From contig NC_133294.1 of NCBI RefSeq assembly GCF_005239225.2, forward strand, positions 2,790,001-2,854,000: a DNA stretch of 64,000 nucleotides, given 5' to 3'. Within the stretch, counting starts at the first letter, position 1; the number at the start of each line of letters is the position of its first letter. The position numbers and the translations under genes were made by a program. Below, piece by piece: positions 1 to 8,840 of the stretch. This stretch comes from Populus alba (Eukaryota > Streptophyta > Magnoliopsida > Malpighiales > Salicaceae). Below the pieces are notes generated by a model. That model saw only the letters and a program-made list of their open reading frames with translations, did no database searches and was not told where the DNA came from.

Positions 1-153
1 ATAAAAGTTCAGAACCAGCATTCTAGTATTATGTTATGTGTAGTTTCATCAAGAAATACAACTTACCCATCTCCTAAAACCATTCCTTCTAAATCTGCAA
101 CTTCCTTCAAAGCAATCCTCCACCCATTCACTTGCTCCATCTCCTTCTTGAAG
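1..153 (-). pseudogene. psiTNL-A: end of a TIR exon plus start of intron 1
   Basis: Read on the minus strand, 153 to 67 encodes the last roughly 28 codons of a TNL TIR exon, with the conserved stretch ERVNGWRIALKEVADL-like and MVLGDG, followed by a GTAAGT donor at 66-61. The same exon end and intron start occur at 13823, 32693 and 35508. Homology stops abruptly at about 153, where the other copies continue towards the TIR core, so this is a truncated fragment. The rest of that gene is missing or lies left of the window. TIR domains of this class are NAD-cleaving signalling domains of plant immune receptors; this scrap cannot fold as one. Confidence 0.8.
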
Positions 154-572
154 AGTACCTGCAAGTTTCCCTTTCCCTTCTCTCTTAAGTCGTGGCTGCT
201 GTTCTGTATCAGTAATCTAATAAGTGGTTATGCTCCAAACTTTAAAGACAACCCTTCTATAAGAATGGAGGTTCCATGGTGTGATAGTAATATGATTCTG
301 TTGTCAAAAGAGTATGTGAGGTTTCCCGTTGACTTGGCTGATCGGAAAATTGGAAGAGAACTCGAGCGTTTTTTAGTTGTTTAAGAGAAAACAGCAAATG
401 GGTTTGTGGAGTTCACTGTCTTGGAAAATGGTGAGCAGCAACAAGGGGACGATGATCAGCTGGAGAGAACCTTGTGTATGTGCAACAGCACAGGTCGAGC
501 TTTTAATACCTCCATCACTGCCATCGGGCCACTCCCACCGCCTCCTCCACTCAGTTCTTAAAAAAGAAGCAA
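154..572. other. No recognised gene
   Basis: An open frame runs through part of this stretch but I recognise no domain, and composition is unremarkable. It lies between the truncated TIR exon and a possible DRG-like scrap. Confidence 0.4.
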
Positions 573-574
573 AA

Positions 575-655
575 ATGGGGTTTGTGAGGGTCTACACAAA
601 ACCACAGCTCTGTGGCGTTGGTCATGCTCTACAAGATGAGGTTGCGGTATATTTC
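575..655 (+). pseudogene. Possible fragment of a DRG-type GTPase C-terminus
   Basis: The plus-strand frame reads GFVRVYTKPQ directly followed by CGVGHALQDEVAV. In developmentally regulated GTP-binding (DRG) proteins a VRVYTKPQ-like stretch opens the C-terminal TGS domain and a CGLGHxLQDEDVV-like stretch closes it, with some 50 residues between. Here the two are fused, so the match is to a scrap with an internal deletion, perhaps a processed or captured gene fragment. There is no GTPase domain nearby. The match is from memory and short. Confidence 0.35.
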
Positions 656-979
656 TCCTCAGACATACTCAGCAATTTCTTGAAGATTTAAACCTGGAAT
701 GCTTTCAGCACTTGATCTTGCATCAAGAGAATGGGTTGGGCAAATCAACAGAGCATGCCATGATATAGCTCCAACAGCCAACCATTAAAAAGTCCAAGTG
801 GTTAGAACTTTGTGCTTTCGCGTCTCCTAGAACAACTGTTATTATGAAAAACCAGGGAAATGAAAACAAATTCCAAGATCCTCATAATGTTGATAAGAAA
901 AGGGTTTTAATGCTTAAGGTCATGGGTGACAGTACAATGCTGGTTTATGAAAGACTAATTCAATTGCATCTTTACCGGT
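656..979. other. No recognised gene
   Basis: About 320 bp between the DRG-like scrap and the left target duplication of Copia-1. Nothing recognisable. Confidence 0.4.
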
Positions 980-984
980 GTATG

Positions 985-1349
985 TGTTGAATCTAAACTC
1001 AATCTAGAAGGTCAAGGAAGGCAACCACCGCCCAGCCAGCCACCAGCTGCCACCAACCGACCAGCCACCAGCCGCAGCCGCCAGCCACCAGCTGCCACAG
1101 CCGCCAGCCGCCTTCACACCTAGAAAGTTGAATTTTCTTGTTTTGATTTCGTGTATAAATAGAGTGCTCAGTTTATGTTATTGTGTGTGGAGAGAATTGA
1201 GAGGAACACTAGAAAGAGAAAGAGAGAGAGAGGGCGTGTATAAGCTTTTATTTTGTGTAATTGTAAGCTTCGATTTTGTGTAATAAAACAGTGTGTTTTA
1301 TCCCCTCTGAGTGTTTCAAAGCCACCACCAGTGGTTTCTCCCACCAACA
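985..1349 (+). repeat. Copia-1 5' LTR
   Basis: 365 bp, TG...CA ends, matched by 4737-5097. It opens with a proline/alanine-codon-like CCAGCCACCAGC minisatellite and contains a TATA box at 1154-1160, followed by a GA-rich microsatellite. Confidence 0.95.
1154..1160 (+). promoter_or_regulatory. Copia-1 LTR TATA box
   Basis: TATAAAT followed by AGAG, in the middle of the LTR. The identical box is in the 3' LTR at 4900-4906. Typical position for the U3/R promoter of a Copia LTR. Confidence 0.7.
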
Positions 1350-1351
1350 AT

Positions 1352-1363
1352 TGGTATCAGAGC
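1352..1363 (+). other. Copia-1 primer binding site (initiator-Met tRNA)
   Basis: TGGTATCAGAGC two bases after the LTR end, the standard plant Copia primer site complementary to initiator methionine tRNA. Confidence 0.9.
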
Positions 1364-1918
1364 CCCGTTCGCCGGAAAACAGAAGTGTTTTGGGGTATAT
1401 CCGAATTTTCAAAGTTGTCCAAAACAAGTTTTGATCATTCCACAGTGTAGAGCTCATCAAGACGAACTCACTGTCGCAAGAATCAGCCTGATCGGAGACA
1501 GAGGTGAGCCACACGCGCCGCCTGAAGATTCTGCACAGAAGACCACGCGCAGCCACGCGCTCCAGAGGTAGACGACGAGTGCCGTCCACGCGCGCCATAT
1601 TGGAGCCGCGCCGAGCCGTTTACGCCGAGTCCAGCCGAGCCACAAGCTGAGCCGTCCTCCGCGCCGAGCCGAGCCGCGTTCCAGCCGCAGCCGAGCGAGA
1701 GAATATTCCCCCGAATATTCCACAGAATATTCCCGGTTCAACCCAGCGAACCGCCCGCCGTACAGAATTGGTTTTTTGACCGGTTCACCCATTTTCTGAC
1801 CCGATTTCAACAAAGGCAGACCAGTTCCCTACTATTTGGACCATTCCGGATCGATCTACAGTGTCCGTTTATCCAAAGTCGGCTCCTAAAGAGGTGATAT
1901 AGTCATTCCAAGAGCAAA
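1364..1918 (+). other. Copia-1 leader (5' untranslated region)
   Basis: 555 bp between primer site and gag ATG. Its middle (about 1560-1740) is unusually GC-rich for this window, with repeated CCGAGCCG units. No coding domain seen. Confidence 0.6.
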
Positions 1919-3262
1919 ATGACTATAGAAGGTACACATACACTCATTCCGAAGCTGACCAAAGACAACTATGATAGTTGGTGCATCAAATTGAAAGCAT
2001 TTCTTGGGTCACAAGAGTGTTTGGATATTGTACAAACTGGTTATGATGAACCAGAGTCCAAAGAAAGAGAAGATGCTTTACAAGAGGCACAGAAGCAAGC
2101 CTTGAAAGTCAACAGAAAGAAGGACAACAAAGCCAAGACCATCATCTACCAAGGTCTTGATGAAGATACGTTCGAGATCATATCTTCCGCTGAAACATCA
2201 CATGATATATGGGAGGCTCTCCAACAGAAATACAAAGGTGCTGATAGAATCAAGAAGATTCGTCTTCAATCTTTGCGAGGAGAATTTGAGTTATTGCAAA
2301 TGAAGTCCTCGGAGTCTATTTCTGATTATCACACAAGGATTATGGTGATAGTCAACCAGATGAGGAGAAATGGAGAAGCCCTCATCGATTCTCGAATTAC
2401 GGAGAAAATTTTGAGATCCCTAGATCCAAAATTTGATCAAGTTATTGTCGCCATTGAAGAGTCCAAGGAAGTGGACAAGTTGACAGTAGATGAGCTTATG
2501 AGTTCTTTGCAAGCTCATGAGCAGAAGATAGTAAAGCGAAATGGAGATAAGGCCATCGAGCATGCCTTACAAGCAAAGCTGTCCCTCAAGGACAGATATG
2601 AGCAAGGGGAGACTTCATCAAGTGGCTACACCACTCAAGTAGGAAGTCAAAAATCCAGAGAAGGATTCCAGAGATTCCAAGGAAGAGGTTCTTGGAATAC
2701 AAGCTTTAGAGGAAGAGGTGGCAGAAACACCACCAGAGGAGGCCGAGGCCAACATGCATTCACTCCTAGAGGAAGAGGAGGCAGTTACAATAACCGTGAG
2801 AAGAGGAATATCAAATGTTATAGTTGCAATCAATTTAGGCACTATAGCACTGAATGCAGAAGGAAAGCTCCGTTAGAGATACGTGAGCATGCTAACTTTG
2901 CAGAAAAGGATGACAGAGAAGAAGCTGCATTTCTTGTCCAACAAGAACTTGGCGAGAAACAAGAGGAGATATGGTATCTAGATACTGGAGCCAGCAATCA
3001 CATGTGCGGCTACCGAGAGTTATTTGGTGATCTAGATGAGACCAAGCAAGGTCTAGTTACTTTTGGAGATACCACAAAGGTTTCATTCAAAGGTAAAGGC
3101 AGCATCCCAATTAAGTTGAAGAACGGCGATTCCAGCTACATCGCCAATGTGTATTATGTCCCAGCCATAAAGCAGAACCTAATCAGCTTAGGTCAACTTT
3201 TGGAGAGAGGCTATACTTTTTACTCGGAGAATTGTCATCTGGCAATTAGAGACAACAATTAG
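1919..3262 (+). pseudogene. gag-pol: Copia-1 gag and protease, ended by a nonsense codon
   Basis: 447 codons from ATG 1919. Residues about 10-200 form the Copia Gag domain (UBN2/Retrotran_gag_2 type). An Arg/Gly-rich stretch precedes a zinc knuckle starting at Cys300 (CYSCNQFRHYSTEC, C-X2-C-X4-H-X4-C; the usual Gly before His is Arg). The aspartic protease motif DTGAS begins at Asp355. The frame stops at TAG 3260-3262; the same frame goes on at 3263 with the polyprotein, so this is a premature stop, probably CAG to TAG. In an intact element Gag packages RNA and the protease cuts the polyprotein. Confidence 0.9.
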
Positions 3263-3535
3263 AGATTAATGGCCTATGTGAAAATGTCCAAGAATAGGAT
3301 GTTTCCTTTGAACATTCAGTATGATGCAGCAAGGTGTTTGAGTGCCATCACCAACAGTGAAGAATGGCTTTGGCACCTGAGGCTTGGACATCTGAATTTC
3401 ACGAGTTTGAAGATGTTAGCAAGCAAGAAGATGGTCAAAGGTTTGCCTCACATTGATCATCCAGAAAAAGTCTGTGAGAGTTGTGTCCTCAACAAACATC
3501 ACAGATCCAGTTTTGCCAAAGAAGTCAACTGGAGA
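3263..3535 (+). pseudogene. gag-pol: Copia-1 GAG-pre-integrase domain
   Basis: Continues the gag-protease frame after TAG 3260-3262. It shows the pre-integrase zinc region: WHLRLGHLN followed by CESCVLNKHH, an H..H..C..C arrangement that binds zinc at the N-terminus of Copia integrase. At about 3535 the reading frame shifts by one base (a one-base deletion is the simplest explanation), after which integrase continues in another frame. Confidence 0.85.
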
Positions 3536-4722
3536 GCAGGCCACTGGAGTTAGTACACACAGATGTGTGTGGCCCAATCACGCCTATGTCAACTGGACAA
3601 AATAGGTACTTCCTCACTTTTACTGATGATTTTAGTAGAAAGACGTGGATATACTTTCTGAAGAGGAAGTCAGAAGTATTCAATTGTTTTAAAGATTTTA
3701 AAGCAATTGTGGAGAAGCAAACTGGTTATACGATCAGAACAGTGAGATCTGATCAAGGAGGAGAATATACAGCCAATGACTTTGAAGCCTTCTGTACACA
3801 ACAAGGCATCAGACATCAAACGACACCAGCTTATACACCACAGCTGAATGGTGTAGCAGAAAGGAAGAATCGCACGATTCTTGACATGGCAAGAAGTCTG
3901 CTCAAAGCAAAGAAATTGCCCAAGCAATACTGGGCTGAAGCTGTATCATGTGCAGTGTATATGTTGAATCGCTGCCCAACCAGAAGTTTGCACGGAGTTA
4001 CTCCAGAAGAAGCATGGAGTGGTCACAAACCAAGTGTTACTCATCTACGAGTCTTTGGTTGTGTGGCATATGCAAAGATCCCAGATGCAAGAAGGAGAAA
4101 GCTCGATGATAAGAGCGAGAAGTGCATCTTTGTCGGATATGGTGAAAGAAGGATGGGATACAGGCTGTATAATCCCATCACGAAGAAGGTGATTATAAGT
4201 AGAGATGTTATCTTTGAAGAAGATAAATCTTGGGCATGGAATGGTGATCAAGAAGCAGTCAAATGGATCATCACTGATTTGATCCTTGAAGGTGAAGAAG
4301 AACCAACAGTACTTGTCGAAGAACCGATTGTACCTGCAGAAGAACTGATTGTGCCAGCAGCTGAACCACAAAGTCCGGTGTTTATACTAGCAGCTGAACC
4401 ACAAAGTCCGGTACACAGATTCCCTGTATTCAACAGGAGGAACACACCAGGAGCATCATCATCAACACCACCATCAGCATCCTCGTCAGAAGGACCAAGA
4501 AGGATGCGAAATCTTGAAGAGTTGTACGATACCACTCAGGTTATGGAAGATACAACTCTATTTTGTTTCCATGCAGATAAGGACCCACCAGAAAAGAAGA
4601 AAGCAATAGGTGTCAAAAAGGTCTACAAGACGAAAGCCAAATTAGTGAATAAAGGCTACAAGCAGAGAGAAGGCATTGAAGGGAGAAGTATTCATGCTTG
4701 GCATGATATCCCTCGATTGAGT
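3536..4722 (+). pseudogene. gag-pol: Copia-1 integrase core, linker and RT stub
   Basis: The integrase catalytic triad is intact: Asp at 3561-3563 (HTDVCGP), Asp at 3751-3753 (RSDQGGEY) and Glu at 3859-3861 (AERKNR), with 35 residues between the last two. A variable acidic/Pro/Ser linker (about 4270-4500) follows, with a duplicated EPQSPV segment. Then only a short shrunken piece of the RT N-terminus remains (GVKKVYKTKAKLVNKGYKQR, about 4608-4667) before the polypurine tract. The fingers, the YVDD active site and RNase H are absent. The element could at best supply integrase in trans. Confidence 0.85.
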
Positions 4723-4724
4723 TT

Positions 4725-4736
4725 AAAGGGGAGATT
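4725..4736 (+). other. Copia-1 polypurine tract
   Basis: AAAGGGGAGATT abutting the 3' LTR, the expected plus-strand primer position. Confidence 0.75.
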
Positions 4737-5097
4737 TGTTGAATCTAAACTCAATCTAGAAGGTCAAGGAAGGCAACCACCGCCCAGCCAGCCACCGGCT
4801 GCCACCAACCGACCAGCCACCAGCCGCCAGCCACCAGCTGCCACAGCCGCCAGCCGCCTTCACACCTAGAAAGTTGAATTTTCTTGTTTTGATTTCGTGT
4901 ATAAATAGAGTGCTCAGTTTATGTTATTGTGTGTGGAGAGAATTGAGAGGAACACTAGAAAGAGAAAGAGAGAGAGAGAGGGCGTGTATAAGCTTTTATT
5001 TTGTGTAATTGTAAGCTTCGGTTTTGTGTAATAAAACAGTGTGTTTTATCCCCTCTGAGTGTTTCAAAGCCACCACCAGTGGTTTCTCCCACCAACA
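4737..5097 (+). repeat. Copia-1 3' LTR
   Basis: 361 bp, nearly identical to 985-1349. It has a 6-bp deletion in the CCAGCC minisatellite, a 2-bp gain in the GA microsatellite, and about two substitutions. Followed by the GTATG target duplication. Confidence 0.95.
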
Positions 5098-5102
5098 GTA
5101 TG

Positions 5103-5731
5103 AACTAAAAAATCTATGTTAATTTATTATGAAAATTTAATATAATGAAATCAATTTTAATTAAAATAAAATATATTTAAATTATGAAACTCTTTCAATC
5201 ATATTTTCAAAACATATCTATTTATTTTTTTATTACAAGTGAACTTATCTTGAGAGGATACATGTAGAAAAAAAAAATTACCAATCAAATTTCACTATGT
5301 AGAAACAAAAAAAAAATAATTAAATTTTATTATGTGTTATTTTTATATAAAAAGATGAAATAAAACAGATAAAATAACATAAGAAAATGAATCATTACAT
5401 ATATTTTGGTCAATAGAAGATTGACACATAAAATAACATATTTAATATATCTTATTATAAATCCAATATTTTATAAATAAAAATCAATTAATAAAATAAT
5501 ATTATATTACAGAAAAAAAAGGTGAAAGTCCTGACAAATATTTATAAATAAAAGATCTCATGCTTTCCATGATAAAGAAAGGAGGAAGATACAAAACTAT
5601 TTTCATGATAAGCTTTCCAAGAAAAAAAAAAGTACAAACTATTACAAAAGCTTTCCGGCTTTTTTCATGTTACGGTTGAAATCTAAAAAAGCAAACCACT
5701 ACTTAATGAATCCTAAATTAATAATTTCATG
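5103..5731. other. AT-rich 3' flank of psiTNL-B, paralogous to the flank of psiTNL-D
   Basis: No gene. The sequence from about 5118 to 5740 aligns by eye with about 34430-34960 (same AT-rich runs, same AAGCTTTCCGG/TTTTCATGTTACGG-type ending before the TNL stop). It is therefore part of a duplicated TNL unit. Confidence 0.65.
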
Positions 5732-6339
5732 TTACGGTTCGAGACCCTTCTTTGCAAAAAACCACCAAGAGATATCGCCAGCCCTGCATCCATGGTAACC
5801 ACAATAATAATTTCTAAGAAGATGAGAAGCTATTTCTACTTTGGGTATTGATAACTTCATCCTTTGATTGGATATCATCATCATCCTTTCCTTCCTCTTC
5901 ATGCAACCATCGTATACCAATCGTCCTTACTTGAATAGTTGGACCATGCGGACGCACTGAAATACTCACCATTATCAAATGTAGGATCATTGCCCCCTAA
6001 TTTCCTGTGCAATAGCGATTGCATTTCACGAACACCACACGCGTACCTCATAGGGAAGACAAAGACTGGACAAAGCAAGGATCGACCACTGGTTTTGTTT
6101 CTGATTTCAATATAATCATTAATAAAGCCACGGTATGCTGACGTCACACAATTTAAGAATAGATTAAAGCCAAATATCCGGTGGGCTGGAGGCGATGAGG
6201 ATATTTTGAATGAAAAGTTATCTACAAACTCATTCTGAATTAGCCATTTATCCTCTTCTTCCTCCTCATAAAACCACCTCGACTTCTCTTCATCAAATAC
6301 AGATACGACAAGGCTGAATATGCCATCTATAAATATTAT
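5732..6339 (-). pseudogene. psiTNL-B C-terminal (post-LRR, C-JID-like) exon
   Basis: Minus strand after a GTACAG acceptor at 6342-6340. The frame shows the post-LRR features of TNLs: HRIFGFNLFLNC, YIEIRNKTSGRS, LLCPVFVFP, VREMQSL, then IGIRWLHEEEG and a final IASHLLRNYYCGYH block. A frameshift near 5930 separates the two halves. This region corresponds to the jelly-roll-like C-JID/PL domain that helps ligand recognition. Paralogues are at 34945-35263, 28660-28990 and 38997-39360. Confidence 0.75.
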
Positions 6340-6419
6340 CTGTACCACCAAAACAATGTCTATAAAATGAGCAAAAGAAAAGTATTCAAATGTAGATTTC
6401 AAAGACAATAAAATGGGCG

Positions 6420-7159
6420 AGGGAGGACCTGAAATCTGGATGGCTGTATTTGAGCACTAACCGTTTCCATTATTCTGAACACGTGAGAGTCAAACTTTTG
6501 GATTAATTCTTGCTTTATCCGATCTTGGAACTTGACTAAGTGATCTGGAATTTTAATTCTTCGTAGTGAATTGCAAAAAGACACATCTAACGAATCCAAA
6601 TGGGATGGAAGCTCTAGCCGGAGTGCCTGAAGCATTTTGCAATTTCTTAAATATAGGTGTCTGAGTAGACCAAGATCCTTGATGCTTTCTGGAAGAAAAC
6701 GAATTGGAGTTCCACTTAAATCTAGACTCTCCAAGAAGCGTGGCAATAAAAACGAGGTAAATCTCAACATTTTCCTCGTTGAAAACCTAGAGGGAAAGAA
6801 TAGCCTCAATGGAAGAGATGAAATGAATAATGTAATTGCAACAATTCCATCACTTTGAAGCAACTTGCGCCCTTGATGATGCTCTAACTCCATATTCAGG
6901 CTGTTAAGATTTGAGCAACCATCCATATTCAGGCTGAATTCAATCTACTCATTTCTTCTGGAAGCTCCATAAGAGTTGTACAATTTCTTAGATTTAAGAT
7001 CAACAGTCTTTGTAAATCACCAATAGATTCATGAATTTGAACCAAACGGATGCAGTCTTCAAGTATTAGCTTTTCAAGGGCTGGGAGACCCGAGAAGTCT
7101 GGGGTTCTAATAAGATCACGAGAGTGACGGAGATCAAGAACTTTCAATTTTGGAAGAAA
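6420..7159 (-). pseudogene. psiTNL-B main LRR exon
   Basis: Begins after an AG acceptor at 7161-7160 with LPKLKVLDLRHSRDL, then leucine-rich repeats such as LEKLILEDCIRLVQIHESIG and LLILNLRNCTTL. A break at about 6930 (frame lost after EEMSRLNS) is followed in another frame by SLDLSGTPIRFLPESI, LRHLYLRNCKML and LDSLDVSFCNSLRRI. Only about 8-10 repeats are left. LRRs give effector specificity. Confidence 0.8.
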
Positions 7160-7252
7160 CTGTGACAATACATGAATTTAGTTGTTATCAATTGAAAATA
7201 AGAGAGATAGCTATAGAAACTGTGACAATACATGAATTTAGTTTATACATAC

Positions 7253-7652
7253 CAGTTTGTCTTTCCAAGCATCAACTAGACAACTTCTGGATAGATCAAG
7301 AACCACAAGCTTCTCCAAGCATACGTGATTTGGTATGGATCTCGAAGACAATCCATGCCAACATAACCATATCAAATTCTTGGGAAAGTGCTCAAAACTT
7401 CCATGAAAATTAGTGTAGTTTAGTTGGAGAAATTTTACATCTGGCATCTTTCTAAAAGCATCCGTGCTTAGGATGGGAAACAAACTTGTTTGACCCGTTT
7501 GTAATTTTCCCCCATCGGAAAAATCAGAAAGCCATTGTTGAAAGAAGTTAAGCCTGCTGAGAACCATTGAATCAGTACAGAAAACTTCTACATAATTATC
7601 TTCCATTAATGCATGCATATCAATGGTAAGGCCACGCAAATTTTCAGCATCC
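7253..7652 (-). pseudogene. psiTNL-B first LRR-region exon
   Basis: Acceptor AG at 7654-7653, donor GTATGT at 7252-7247. The frame is open through DAENLRGLTIDM, DAFRKMPDVKFLQLNY and KNLIWLCWHG to LVVLDLSRSCL, the usual TNL exon between NB-ARC and the LRR array (the LxLxWxGxPL region). No stop inside. Confidence 0.8.
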
Positions 7653-7757
7653 TGCATAATAATATTAAAAGTACATGAGAAAGGAAAGTAAAGGAATGAA
7701 GATGTCAAGGCACCACAAACCATTTAAGTAGACATCTAAAAAATTTGAGCTACTTAC

Positions 7758-8547
7758 AGTAGTTCCTTTCAAAACGGTAAAAGCATCCTCGTGACGCCAT
7801 ATTCTTTGACATTTGGGAGATTCTTGACGAGCAATTTCCCTTCCCATAGCTCTTACGAGTTGATGCATCCACAACCTTTTATCATTGTTGATTTCAACAA
7901 GACATCTATCGATGAGATTGTCAATCCCAAATCTTGCACCTTTATCGAGCCCATCCAGTATCCTCACTGCATCATCCACATCCATTCCATTGAAGAAACA
8001 TGCGATATCAAGGAATAAGTTCTTCGGATAATCACCATCAAGAAAGTCGTAACTTATTCGAAGAACCTTTTGAACTTCAAAATTAGGAATCACTTCCATT
8101 TGTTGTAATGCACTTTCCCATATTTCTCTTCCTTTTCCGGACAATGAGGAGCCAATAACTCCATGAGCTAATGGAAGTCCATTACAGTGACGTACTATTC
8201 TCCAAGAGTCTTCTACAAAACCATCAACAGGGTCAGCTTGTCCAAAGGCATTCCAACTAAAAAGCTCAAAAGATTTTTCAATATCTAGCGGTTCGACTTT
8301 GCACCGGACCCACTCAATATCATTAGCTGAAAACAGACCCTTATTTCTGGTTGTTACAATGATTTTACTTCCTTTACAAAGCCAGTTTTGCATGCCAACG
8401 ATTTTATTGAATTGGTCCCTTTTGTCCACATCATCTAGAACAATAAGAGTTCTTCTGCAACATAAGACATCCTTAATCTTCAGAATTCCTTCATCAGGAT
8501 CATTTATCTCATCAACAGTCTTTTTTAGGATGTCGGAAAGAAGCTCT
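7758..8547 (-). pseudogene. psiTNL-B NB-ARC exon, 3' part (kinase-2 to MHD)
   Basis: Minus strand, ending at a GTAAGT donor (7757-7752). It reads from LLSDILKKTVDE through kinase-2 (LIVLDDVD, about 8431-8456), RNBS-B (GSKIIVTTRNKGL), GLPL (CNGLPLA), RNBS-D (FLDIACFF) and the MHD position, which reads MHQ here instead of MHD (about 7862-7870). The first half of the exon lies beyond Copia-2 at 13222-13470. NB-ARC is the ATP/ADP switch of the receptor. Confidence 0.9.
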
Positions 8548-8811
8548 TGTAGAATAAAAGAAAAACAAAGAGCTTTGACAGGTTTGATTATACGAGAGAT
8601 GGAAGAATTGATTGATTTATTAAGCAACTGATGTGGCCATTAAATAGCCTTACACTGGAAGAAGAAAAGAATAACTGCCCACGATTTAAAGTCCTATAAT
8701 CGTGCTACTGTAACAGAAAAACGATCTTGTTCCTCAAGACAAGGAGGAATTATTCAACATAACAGAAATAGGCTTAAAACAGGGAAACTTTAAACTAATG
8801 ATAATTTATCA
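8548..8811 (-). repeat. Copia-2 3' LTR
   Basis: 264 bp; as written on plus, TGTAGAATAAAAG...ATAATTTATCA. Differs from the other LTR by C/T at two sites only. Confidence 0.95.
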
Positions 8812-8840
8812 TCCTCCCTTAAATTGAATGCCATTATCAT

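Larger units (their letters stand above)
985..5097 (+). mobile_element. Copia-1, internally deleted Ty1/Copia LTR retrotransposon
   Basis: A complete insertion of 4,113 bp. Both LTRs run TGTTGA...CCAACA, and the flanking 5-bp target duplication GTATG is present at 980-984 and 5098-5102. Order on the plus strand: LTR, initiator-Met primer site, GC-rich leader, gag, protease, integrase, short RT remnant, polypurine tract, LTR. The LTRs differ by about two substitutions plus a 6-bp and a 2-bp indel, so insertion is recent. The element lacks almost all of RT and all of RNase H, and also carries a nonsense codon and a frameshift, so it is non-autonomous. Confidence 0.95.

Noticed and set aside
7665..7757. 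Extension of the NB-ARC frame past FTVLKGTT
   Set aside because: This is intron: a GTAAGT donor follows at 7757-7752 and the next exon has its own acceptor at 7654.
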